From Puffinus mauretanicus (taxonomy: Eukaryota; Chordata; Aves; Procellariiformes; Procellariidae), in assembly GCA_023333565.1 (NCBI GenBank), contig JAJKFH010003762.1, positions 496,001-560,000 on the forward strand: a DNA stretch of 64,000 bases. Direction: 5' to 3'. The first letter of the stretch is position 1; every line of letters begins with the position of its first letter. A program made the position numbers and the translations under genes. The notes beneath the pieces are model-generated. The model was not told the origin of the DNA. It worked only from the letters and a program-made list of their open reading frames with translations, and made no database searches. Shown here piece by piece: positions 27,061 to 38,681 of the stretch.

Positions 27061-30000
27061 CATTAAAAATATTTTAAAACCTCTTTCTTCTATGTATATA
27101 TGTGGAGAATAGACTGGGATTTGCAAAGGCTTGAGAATATTTTATACTGTTCCTGAGAGCTAGAGTTTTAAAATTCATTTTGCATTTCTACCCACCCCCA
27201 CCCCCTTTTTATTATCCAAAAGTGTAGACAATATATAAGCTAAATTAAACCCATTTCTTTATTCCTGCCTTAAAACTCTTTCCCTTCCTTGGATATTTTA
27301 TTACCTGGGTTTATCTCTGAAAGACTCAAGATCTTCTAACAGCATGATCATTTGAGGTTAATTCTATGATTTGCATTTAATAGCAGAGGATAATTCTCCT
27401 GCATCACACAAATTCAAAGAATCTCAAATTCAGTTATACTCAGAACGGCATTTGTGGAATTTACACTTTAATCTTAAATTATATTTTAGTAACTAGCAAT
27501 GGTGTATAGAATTGTTTTAGGTGGTTTTTTTGTTTGGTTGGTTTTTAAATTTTACTGTTTCATCAGGAAACACTGGAATCAGCTTAAGACAATGTTGCTT
27601 CAGCTCTATGATATAAACAAAAACATTTTACTCTCATACCTTTTATTTACAACCTCATTTTTTTCTTTCAGCTTGGAATCATACATGTGGCAAGATTAAT
27701 CACATTATTAATGGCATAATTACTCAAGCATTTAAACAGTTTTGTGGATTTCTGTTTTCTTTTTTCCCCAATTTATTAATCAGAGTGCCTCATTCAAAAT
27801 AAACAGTGAGGATCTTTATGACACGAGCAACATAATAAAATTGTACAAAGCTTTTTTAATCACCTTAATGCCTTAACGCCTCTGATTTATATTCTCTGCA
27901 TCCCCACTGACATGAACTGACAAAATTACACTCAACTTAGTGCTATTAGAACCACAGGTAAGTACTGGTAAGTGCAAGATCTCTAGTTAACAACATGAAA
28001 ATTCAAATGCTTTTTGTGATGACTTTCAGAATTTCAGTGTGTTAAAATAATTATAGTCTTGAGAAGAAGATTATTTTTTGCTTTGGTTTTGTATTGTCCT
28101 TCACTATAATGTGGGAGGCTCTAAGACGACCTACAGGTTATATCATTTGCTCAGTACGGACTTCTCTGAGACCGGGGCACACTGTGCACAAATGTAACAA
28201 CTGGAATTTTAGCAGCCAGTCTCTGAGAAGCATCGCAGACTGGTACGCAATGATTTTCTGGAGTCTTAACACCTGGGTAGATTTTGCAGAAAACAACAAC
28301 AAAAAACCCTCTCTGACAGGACAGCCAGTATATAAGTTAACATTTTATAGCTTTCAGCACTGCTGAACAATAGGTAATGTTATGCAGAGGTAACTATCAC
28401 AAAACAAATCAGGTAATGGTACTCTATTCCAATGCACTACAACTTTAAACACCGAATAACAAAGTAAAGCCCGGCAAATTTTACTTCACAAAGTGTGACA
28501 TGAAAACTCCTTAGACTTTCACAGAGGCCATCTTTTCCAAAATTAGATATGAACAGCAAAATCAAGAGTACAGAGAATTATGTAGTGTTCAGATTTATCC
28601 TTTAGTTTATAAATTAATGCTTTTTAAACTGACCATGTTTGAGGGGGGCAATTGTCTAAATTCTACTCACAAAAATTCAAGTTACACTTACGTTCATATA
28701 CTTTTATTCCTCTATGCAGTATCTGACGGAGAATAAGAGAAAGGTTTTGCATCCTTTTTGATGCACAACGGGGTCAATATTGCATATGCATGTATTTGAG
28801 CTACGTTCTACTTATAAGTTTGGAGATGTTTTAAGTGTTGAAAAAATTACATTTGTGCTAGGTAGTTACTTGAGGTGAGGTTTTAAAAGTCCTTAGGTGG
28901 ATAGCATATTAACAATGCCTGTCTAAATGTGGTCAAGTTCAACCAGCTTCAGAAGTCATGGTAAGTTTCCTCAGAATAACTTCTTTTATGCTATTACCCC
29001 TATCAATGCAACGTTTTTGCAGTGCAATTGCTCAAAAATAAGTCATGTAAAAAATAAATGCAAAGGTCCAGAAAAATCAATGCTACTCCCAACACGTGGC
29101 ATTTCTGCCTGGGTCTCCATTTGTCTGTAGAAGTTGTGTATTAGAAGGTAGTAGAAAAATATACATCTTTCAGACAGTCTGAACTTTGTCCTGATTCTGT
29201 AACGTTAGAAGAAAGAAATCAGAAAACAGACAAACAGCACAGGTTTGCACAAGAAAAGGCTACTGGAGTTGAGACAGGACAGCCATTCCTGATGCAGGAG
29301 GAAACCTTGAGTGTGCTTTGTACTCTGGAGAGAGGGTTCAAGGAAAGTTCAGCAATTTATCCTTGAAATTTGTTTATGGGTTGTGACCACAAATGCCACG
29401 GGCCAAATTCAGCCATAAGTAGGTGGAATTTCCTTTCAGCCAAAGCCGTGTTTGGTTCCAAGGGACTCAATAGAGCTTTAGTGGCAAATCTGAAAGACAC
29501 GTGTACTGCAGCTTCTACTATAGTCTCCTAATTCTGTTGCTGTGCTCATCTAGTGCAACACAAGTTACATCTACAATTGCAAGCTTAGATTATATGGGTC
29601 AACCAACTTTCTGAACAATTATTGTAAACTACTAAGTCTTTTTTATAACCATTAGGTTCGAAGAACTACTTGGCTAATCTTGCATGACAGATGCAAAATA
29701 TCTGGACAAGATTTCTGTAAAGAAATATTAAAAACAGGGGAAAGGACTCATTGGAAAACCTCAAGGAGGAAACAGAAATAATTTCTTAATAAAAACCAGC
29801 AAAGCAGACTGTATGACACTTATTAGAACAATAAATATGACCATATAGCTCCTATTAAAACTTCTTCCAAGGAGGTTTGAAGGATAAAATCTTTAATGTA
29901 CGCATATCTTTAAAAACATTGTCTCACGCTGGAAAACAAAGTTAAACATCCTTAAAGGTTACATATTTCAGAGTATCACGTCAGTAAATGAAAAGGTTTG

Positions 30001-32152
30001 GTTAACAATGAACACTGTAGTTTTATCAAGAGGTAAACAATCTTAAGAGCTATGAGAAAAGGGAATTTAAATTACAATTTAAAATACATTACTGAATGGG
30101 ATTAACATTTTACTTGGATATTTTTAATAGGTAATTGCTTCAGACCTGACTGTATTGAAGCCAAAATAGGAATACAATGAAACAGGCTGAGGATGATAGG
30201 AAGTGGCCTCTGAGACAAAAATATTTATTCTTTATACTAACTGGGGAAAAAAGATGCAGAGAAGAATACTTCAGAAGAGAATAGCCTCAAGATGGTACAG
30301 TGTAAGTTTTGTATAAGTTCAAGAACTAACATAACAATAACCTCCTCCTAACATCGTTTTACTACTTTACAAATGTAAGGAGTCCACAAGAGCACACATC
30401 TTTACAATTATTTCGAAAAGCAAAGCCCATACAAAGCTGATGCTCCAACCTACACGCTTATACAATGCTAGGTGACACAGATGCCCCTGTTCCCACTAGT
30501 ACTCTAACACAGGTTGTTGCTCCTCTTGGTTGGTCTTACCTCCTTCCCTCAGATTGATACAATCACTTTGTCTCTCTCCCTCTCATACCCCTACTTTCTA
30601 CTAGGCTTTCTGCTTTCATTGGCAGTCAGAAAAATCAGAACCACTTGCCTCAATCTTTGAGCAACTTTTACTTCTCTTTCTTCCTCAAAGCTTTTCTTTA
30701 TTTTGGTGAGTATTGAATAATCATTAAAAAAAAACAAATCATGGTCATTCTTTACTATGACTTTATCCAAGGAGGTGAATGCTATAATATGAAATAACAG
30801 CAAGCGCTAGTACTTGCATTATGCTTTTGGTGAGAATAACTCAGTAGTAGTAAAAGTGGTTAAAGTAATCCCCTTAACATTTAAAAGGCATTTACCCATG
30901 GGGCAAATGAAAATTTGGGAAGTGGATGAACTGTGCAAGTCAGCATAATCTCTTTTTATTGCTTACTAAAAAAACCTTACACATTAGTATTCTCAAACAA
31001 GATCAGGCCATAAATGCTGAAACACTGTATTAAATGAATAAAATAAAGTATTCTAACAATTCACATGATTTTTATAACCCATCATCACCATGCATAAGCA
31101 TGTATCAGTCCATTGACTTTATTAAAAGCAAGATTCTGCTCTCCCACATGCTGTTCTATTGGCATAAAAAGATCATACAGAAGCAGCAGATGGGGTGAAT
31201 AAAAAAGAAAAGAAGCTCCTATTGCAGGACAAACCACTGTAAACAACCTCTGATGGAGGCAGTTGCCTGAAAGTGCACAGGATGGCTTTGGGATGCAGCG
31301 CTAGCTCACAGTGTTACTCTTATACATGAGACCAGGTGTCCACCTATGTGTGAGGCAACTTTCATGGGGAAAGAGGCAATATCTTCTTCTACACCATCCA
31401 TTATCACTGGAAAAAGAAGGTGTGCTTTCAGGGAAGCCCGGGACTGCTTGAAATGTTGCTTTTTTCCACAGTTGTATCAGCACAACTTACAAGTATTCAA
31501 GGACAGGCTGCCAGTTTAGCCCCTGTAGTGGGAATTTGGACATACAAAGGATGTTGGGACACTTGTGCTCCCTATCCTCTTTCTTCCCAGGCATACATAT
31601 TGTAATGATCCTCAGATGTCCCTCCTGGTTACAAGACCAAACACGAACAAAGGTTTCAAACTTACATTACTTTGGTATCCTTTTCTTATGCCAACTAATT
31701 TACATTAGTGAGCAATGTGATTTATATTCTCATTGCTCTTCTATTAACTACAAACACGTTGCTTGCATGTTTGTGTTACATTAGCACTGCCCAGACACAA
31801 AGCCAAACACACTACAATGTAGTTCACACCCTTGTCATGTGTTGTTTCTTTATAAAATGTTAACTTTTCAGAATATTTATATTGTTTATATTGCTAACCC
31901 AATCTTGATGCTTACACATTTAAAGTCATGACCGCACTCTAACACAGTTCATTGCTCAGAACTTACAAAGTCACTGGAGTCTTAAAAATTCTGAGCAATC
32001 CTGTTGTTCAGTTACAGCTGTAAATTCTCAGCAGACAAAAAGATCGCTATATTTTGCCTATTTCATACTACAAATCGGTATTTTTAGCTCATCACTTACA
32101 TTTACAGAAAAATAAAATTTAGTATTTACTATTGCTACTTCTTCTTCCTTAC

Positions 32153-32300
32153 CTTCTCATATCCTCCTTTATGTGCAGATTGATCAGTTCTTTAGGAACA
32201 TGGAAGGAGAGGGTGGTCTCAGCCATCTGTTCTCGGATCCGCATCCACTTGTTGTCAGAAGTAGGGAATCTATATAACTTACAAATCGGGTTTTTTAACA
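32153..32300 (-). CDS. INPP4B: INPP4B exon: conserved [18 protein letters not shown] block
   Basis: The largest exon in the window, 148 nt, with acceptor CTCTCTGCAG and donor GTAAGG. It reads [20 protein letters not shown], then [20 protein letters not shown] and a NLHIKEDM end. Human INPP4B has an almost identical block, and INPP4A has the diverged GAICRMYRFPTTDG version, so the exon fixes the family. The substitution I saw against human is VCKLY to ICKLY, plus small changes near the end (SLHVKEDLC to NLHIKEDMR). It ends with AG, completed by G of the next exon to Arg. The exon is flanked by complementary low-complexity tracts at 27.0 and 34.3 kb. Confidence 0.97.
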
Positions 32301-34280
32301 CTGCAGAGAGGAAAAATTATATCATTGCTTTACTGTGGTTATATGACTCTTTGAAAATTTATGACAACAATTTCATCCAAAAATAATACATTATTCCCCC
32401 CACCCCTTGCTTCCAGAATTAATTTTAGACATTAAATTTTTATTTAATTTATTATAGCAGCATGTGGAGGACAAAATATTACTAGTGCAGTAGATAAATC
32501 ACATTTTACCCGCACAGTAGGTATCCTGTGAATTTAGGATTTCAATATGGTGAGAATGTAAATTATGCTCTCTGTTCTTACACTTAAGATACAGTTAGGA
32601 AAAATGGAATGCACAAATAAACAATGAACTCACATACAGTCAACGCCATCACTTACCATCTGCTAGAATCACTCACATTGCTAATAAATTTCATGGGACA
32701 AGCGAAACATGCCTCAGAGTTTACCTAAATCTGATGCATCTTCTCCATGATATGCACACACAGATCACAAATAGATGGTGTGCACCTACATTAGAGGGAA
32801 CTTGACCATTGACAGAGTCAAGAGGACGCCATTTTAGAGTCAACTTTATCACTGACACGGTCAAGAGACTGCCACTACATAGAAATAAATACAACAATTC
32901 TGTAAATATGTTACACACACTGTTCTCAATCACTATTGTAACTTAACATAGGAAAATCACCTTACTCAGTGTCCTGGAAGGTTATGCTTAAAACCCACCA
33001 TGTTTTTTATCTTAAAGCTCTCACATGTTGGCTACGTTTCCATTCAGATCTTACAATGATGCTCTATAATAAAGGTGGGAAATTTCTATTCTCTCCTTTC
33101 CTTTCCCCTCCCTTCTCTTAACTGATTTTCCAGAAAGAGGAAATGGGGAAAAAACTGAGACAGAAAAGTTTTGTTTGACTACATTGATAAGTTTTCTGGG
33201 AGACAAATGATTGTCATTTAACACACACATCCACTGCTTCCTAACTCAGAATGACTTTGGACAGCCATCCAAATCCTCCAACAGTACCTTTCTATCAGCC
33301 TTCTGGAAAAAGCTGCCTTAGAGCAGGCTCCCATTGATCTGCCTCGGAACAGTCTATAACTCAAAGGAATGCATTTCCCATGTGCGCTGCAAGGAAACTG
33401 TTGCTGTCAAAACGACGTCTACTAATAGAAATTTCAGCTTCACAACACACTGCCACCATTATTGCCTACATAGGCTGATTTATAGAGAATGAAAAACACA
33501 GACCAAGTTACCGAAGATACAAAAACTGTCTTGTCTATCTAATCAAACTGGTTTTTAACAGAAGTTCTTTAGGAAAGGCCTAAAACAAGACCACAGATTC
33601 AAAGATATCTGTAATAAAACAGTTGTCGGCAACTCATAAAGAAAGGAATGTTGTAAGCAATCATGCTTAAGTCATTGCAGATGTATTGCTTTCTATTCCC
33701 ATCACTCTACTGAGATCTCTTTAATCATTAGTCTTCGATGAGAAACTGGAAGCCTTTTTAGAGTCATTTTGCCTTTATTTATTAGTGATTTTACTTACAA
33801 AAACTAAATTCTAACTTACTGTTATGAAATAAGCCTAACAGATGCTTGATAGCTATGGCATATGAATAACAGCAATTTTTGTTTACTACTAACAGTCAAA
33901 ACACCTCAATGTTCAAGCACCTTTACACACATTTTACAGCTTGAGAATCCTCACCACACAGATTTAATTATTGTCCACTACAAAAAAAGCATCTCCAAGT
34001 CCTGTGCCTATGATCAACTTACACCCAGTGTCTGGGCTTTATTATATTACTTGATTAAAATATGCTATAATGCTTTCCTATTTTCCTCCTCTTTTGCTGA
34101 GATTCTTCTAATTAATGAAACCAGTTTTGTCATTAATATTGACAGCCTCTGTCAATCCACAAAGTAGATATATGGCACCGATCATCTTCCATTAACAAGA
34201 CAGGGAATGACAATCTTCAGATGTCAGGGAGAGCTCAAGAAATGAAGGGCTAAACAGAAATCTGCCAAAACAGAGGATAA

Positions 34281-34398
34281 TTTTGGGTTGTTTTTTGTTT
34301 TGGGGTTTTTTTTTTTGGTTGGTTGGTTTTGGTTTTGTTGTTGTTGTTGTTTTTTTGTTTGGTTTTTTTTGTTTTTTTTTTTTTTTTGTTTTTTTTGT
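34281..34398. repeat. G/T-rich (TTTTG/GGTT/GTT) low-complexity tract
   Basis: About 118 nt of almost pure T and G, with GGTTGGTTGGTTTTGG, then (GTT)n, then long T runs broken by single G. It is A/C-rich in the pre-mRNA. It generates apparent open frames on both strands (Phe/Gly/Val/Cys-rich or Lys/Gln/Asn-rich) that are not genes. Confidence 0.9.
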
Positions 34399-36130
34399 AG
34401 TGCCACCTGTTCACTGGGAAGCAGGCTGATACTTTTTACCAGGACATTTCAAATGATGATGATGCCTCAGACAGAAAAGGCTCTTTTCTCTATTTTACCT
34501 TTTCATATCTATTTCCTAAGAAGTTATCAAAGGATGTTTTTCAAAGAATAGCCCTTAAATTTGCACTCAGAATCTATTACATTCAAAAATTCACATTTGT
34601 CTGTGAGAACCTAATGCACATACGTAGCTCCACAATCTCTTTCCTCCCATCTCCCCACTATCACCACCACCACCACGGGAAAAAAACAAAACCAAACAAA
34701 AATCCAGCATGATAGCAAGGGAGACTAGGAATGACTTTGAAAATATGGATTGAAAGTTGCGACTTTTATCATTGTTAGAATTACTAAATTACTCTTCAGG
34801 TACTACCTCCGAGTCTGAATTTTCAGATGGGAATAATCTCAAGTGTGTTGCAAGTTTTAAAAAATGGCCAAAACATCTCTCCATGGGTTTATGAAGAAAA
34901 TTTCATTTACAAACTCAGAAAAAAGCCTGGGAATTTTGTTTTCACATGGAATCCAAATAATTCCCTTTTGCAGTATTGCTAAAGCTTGAGATTGTCAATA
35001 AGAGCTGCACAATATTTTATGTTTTTCTTACAAACACAACTACTGAAGTCATGTGATTCCATAAAAATCTCAGATGTATTTTCCTTTCCAATTACAACAA
35101 TAATTGCTTTCTAATTACAAGTTGTCTAAAAAAGAAATCCAAAAGGCATGTAAAACCACCCAAACAGTAAGAATGGCAAGACTAGATTTGGCTTTTATAA
35201 AAAGTAGTTCTTAAAATGAGTGAAAGTTTCATAGAGGTAATCCTTCCTGTATTTAGACAGTGATCATGAAAAGGCACTAAAAAAAAAAAAAAAACCAAAT
35301 CCAGATCAACTGCAGTGGTTAAAAAGAGAAAAAACTATTTTAAAAGTCTTTATAGCATGAAGCCTAAAAGTCAATGCCATATATTTAAGCATCCATATTT
35401 TTGGACATTCTCATTTTTAAATTTAAAGACCTCTGTGTTTTTTATTCCATGCGATATCCTTCACACTGCTTCCCCTGCAAGTAAAATAAAAAATTAATAA
35501 AAGATTGAATACTCTGTTTTCATTTTTGTTCCCTATCGAACATAGACCAAAGCATACTGCTGCCATATACTAATTTACAAACAGTGTTTCTATTTATATC
35601 TTCCTTTGTAGGGTAGGTGTATTATGCATACCATCTCAGGAAGAATAATTTCAGCTTTCTTAATTTTTGCTTAATTTCAATTACTTTTTTTCTCTTTTTT
35701 ATTGTAAAGCACAATATGTTTACATGCAAACAATTGGCAAACTCTCCAGTGTTGTAAATAAATAACTGAATTTTGAGACATATAAATTCAATCTCTGGGG
35801 GTATAAATGGAATAGTGATAAGCCTCTGTGAAATATGATACTCATTCCCACTCACTCAATAAGTGCCTCATAACTCACTTGAGGGCTGCGAGTTCCTTAT
35901 ATTAAGATTTAAATTTCCGAAGAATGCCAATGTGCATCTTTGCCTACAGGCTTAAAGATTCACATAGGGGTATTTTTTCAGTTTCACAGTTTTGAAGGCC
36001 TGATAAACAACATGAGACAGAAAGAACCAGAAATCTTTACAACAGCATACACATGTCCTAAATACATACGTATATGGAATATATACCACACTGTAGATAG
36101 TTCTGTATGTACACAGCAGGGAAAGTAGTA

Positions 36131-36204
36131 CAGGCAATGTTGATGTTATCAGGTTGCCTGTAATATACTTCTACCACATGGTAGAAGGAACCAAATGGTT
36201 CCTT
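36131..36204. repeat. Cluster of three short inverted repeats
   Basis: Three hairpin-forming inverted repeats lie end to end. CAGGCAA (36131-36137) pairs with TTGCCTG (36154-36160). CTTCTACCA (36168-36176) pairs with TGGTAGAAG (36179-36187) across two bases. AAGGAACCA (36185-36193) pairs with TGGTTCCTT (36196-36204) across two bases. All arms are perfect, and the last two hairpins share three bases. Confidence 0.9.
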
Positions 36205-37449
36205 TCCCTTCAGTCCTTGTTTTTGATTGCCTCTAATTTTGCCACACTGAAATTTGTCTGGCTTAAACTGATTTTTTTTTTTTTAATTTTCAGTTAAGAT
36301 GGTCCAGCTGCACAGAATGAGGCCAGAAATCTGCAACAGAAAGTTCTGTGCTTTATAGACTTGAATTCTGTCAGTAAATCTTTTGGAGAGATGTGCATTT
36401 TACCATATCCATGGCAATCCACCCAGATCTAATAATGACATAAGCCTTGGGAGAGAAATCCCACTATGTAAAAACTCAAAACTTGAACTTAACGCCTCAT
36501 ACGTGCACCAAGGGTCTACCTTCACTGAAAATTCTTGCGTCCTTCCCAGCTTCCAATACCAACAGAACTGTGCACGTCATTCATACAGAGCAGATGAATA
36601 CATTTTTGGGCAGAGCTGCTGTGGGGTACAATACGCTTAAGGGCAGCACTGGTACCCACATGAGAAAAACAGTCCCCAAGGCAACACAGAGAGCTTTGAT
36701 CCACATGAAGCCCAGTCATGGAGGCAGGCTGGGGAAGAAGTCTGACTGGTTAGGCAAAGAGGCTGAGAGTATAAAAGGAGAGCTAAAATTTTCCTAGAAA
36801 AGAAATTGGGAATTCAATGAAAAGGATGGGGCTGACAAAACCTGGAACCGGTGCCAGGTGTCAGCAGGGAAGTGGAGGCAATGCTGGGGTGAGAAGAGGA
36901 AGTCACAAGTCCAGGAAACAGACTGAAGAATAAGTATTTATTAGAACGAACTTCCCGTGACTGAAAACTCTTTCCAATATCCTGCCTGCTGTCATTTCTT
37001 GTATATGCATCTGCAGTTCTGCTCTTTCCCCTCAACTCTTTTCAAAAACAAAAAATGACAAAAAAACTCCGTGGTATGTTTGACTTTATAAACCCTAGCA
37101 ATGTTGGGTAGCGTGGGGGTTTTGGTTTTATGTTGTGTGCTTGTAAATGAGAGCAATAAATGCAGAAACGTTAAGTGCTGTCTAGACATACTGTAGAATC
37201 CTGTGCAAATACTCAAAGTGATCTAAACTTCATTATTCATAAAACTGACATCTGCCTTGGAAGTTCCAACAGTTCCAACAAAGTACATTCCCCAAACTAC
37301 AGCATTTCCCCATCCCCAAAAACCCAACAAAAAACCCCAATCAAACCCACCCAATGGAGGCAGCAAATTGAAAAAAAAATCAGTTGTGAATCAGTAACAT
37401 TTTCTCTGAACAGAAACGTCATTTCTTTAAGACCCACTTATCTGGGTAA

Positions 37450-37850
37450 CATATAGAATCAGAATCAAGGAAGGCTGCCCTGAGTTAGACCAAATCATTC
37501 AAGTCGCTCTGTATCTTGTCTCCAAGAAAAGCCATAAATAGATACCCAGAGATGCAAGATACTCTCCCTGCCTCCAGCTATTTTCAGTTCAGGTATTTCC
37601 GGAGCCAGATGTAGTTCCTGTGCATTTAGTAATTCTCAATGAGTATCCCTTCCACAAACATATCTAGTCTCACATTGAACCAATGAAAAGAAATGGCTAT
37701 TCTGAAGAAAAAATTTTTCCCTGCTTCTGATCTAGTCTCAACAAATCACAGCATTCATACATACACGCAAAAAACTATTTTTTGGAGGTTTCTAGTGCTT
37801 CCTTCAGACTGCAAAGCTAGTCTAATAAGTCTCCTGTCCTATCAGTGAAG
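37450..37850. mobile_element. Ancient CR1-like interspersed repeat relic
   Basis: The segment opens with AGAATCAGAATC...GCCCTGAGTTAGACC, followed by TCTGTATCTTGTCTCC, AAATAGATACCCAGAG, and later CCTTCCACAAACATATCTAG. This order resembles a common sauropsid repeat ('gagttagaccaaa..tatcctgtctcc..agatgcccagag'). It is highly diverged, and the family, orientation and ends are uncertain. Confidence 0.45.
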
Positions 37851-38608
37851 TCATATGAAAAAGTTTCAGTAAAGGTTTTTAACGGTTTCAAACTTCAGTA
37901 ACATTTCTCTTCAATTGTATGCAGCAAATACACAGAATTCTTGACAGCGCTGTGGTTTCAGATGACCCATATAACTTATTTGTGACATTGTTACGGCAGA
38001 GTAATGGAGATTCATAAACTTGGGCTAATAAAACTTTTATGGTGCAGCATATCAGCATGCAATATTTCTCAATATAATGAAAGAGCAATAGATCTATTCA
38101 ACACTGTACACTCAAGCCCAGAGTTGACCTAGAATTGAGAATGCCTTGCCAACAGCTTTCTTCATTTTAGGACATATAGCTTCCAGATCAAACTGAAATG
38201 GCCACTTCATCAGTTATGAGAGAGATTAATTCTCCAGGGTATGCAGTTGCAAATAATGCATAATTACTTTAATAGAATGTCATGCAATGACATGACAAAA
38301 ACTTATGAGGCTAATTCCATGCCCGCTGAAGTCACTGTTCAATGATTTTCAAGACTGTCAGTAAAGATGTAGGAGTGGGAGATTTTAGCAGTGTTTCAGA
38401 AAGCATAATTGACACTTCTGAAAGTTTTCCTCACATTTCTCAGTAAAATGATACTGTCAAATACGTATAAAACATTAAAATATTAAACTTAAACATCTGT
38501 GCATCATTCGAAGAGCCATTTAAGAGCTCTGCCCCAAATCTTTGTGATTTCTTCAGGATCCGATACAGTGTTGCAACAGTCATCTTTTATGGATGTTAGA
38601 ATACTCAC

Positions 38609-38681
38609 CTGCATTTAACGAAGGCAAGTTGTCTTTACCACTTATGCCTTCAGTGGCTGTACATTCACGAACCAATGCACA
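38609..38681 (-). CDS. INPP4B: INPP4B exon: post-C2 linker (CALVRECTA...SGKDNLPSLNA)
   Basis: A 73-nt exon with acceptor TTTTGTAG and a good donor, GTGAGT. It encodes 24 residues plus one base: CALVRECTATEGISGKDNLP, then SLNA. The human equivalent is CALVCECTAPESVSGKDNLP with FLNS, so this is the fastest-changing exon of the set, as expected for a linker between C2 and the central region. Phase 0 to phase 1; the spare G joins TG of the next exon to make Val. It is 2426 nt downstream of the 41.1-kb exon, the shortest intron here. Confidence 0.93.

Larger units (their letters stand above)
21290..32152 (-). other. INPP4B intron (10863 nt)
   Basis: The longest intron in the window, between the 32.2- and 21.2-kb exons. 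It holds A/C-rich low complexity at 21803-21853, the L2-like relic at 24.3-24.8 kb and the A/C-rich tract at 26955-27060. There is no additional gene; the open frames are short and scattered. Confidence 0.7.
32301..38608 (-). other. INPP4B intron (6308 nt)
   Basis: The intron between the 38.6- and 32.2-kb exons. It contains the G/T-rich tract at 34.3 kb, an A run at about 35279-35294, the inverted-repeat cluster at 36131-36204, an A/C-rich patch at 37315-37355 and an old repeat relic at 37.45-37.85 kb. No gene is recognised. Confidence 0.7.

Noticed and set aside
26902..27126. Trp/Phe/Leu-rich frame that looks like a membrane protein
   Set aside because: It is a translation of the A/C-rich simple tract; the apparent membrane segment is a composition artefact.
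34224..34551. Open frames on both strands over the G/T-rich tract (Lys/Gln/Asn-rich or Phe/Cys/Val-rich)
   Set aside because: They arise from low-complexity sequence lacking stops; there is no domain and no conservation argument.
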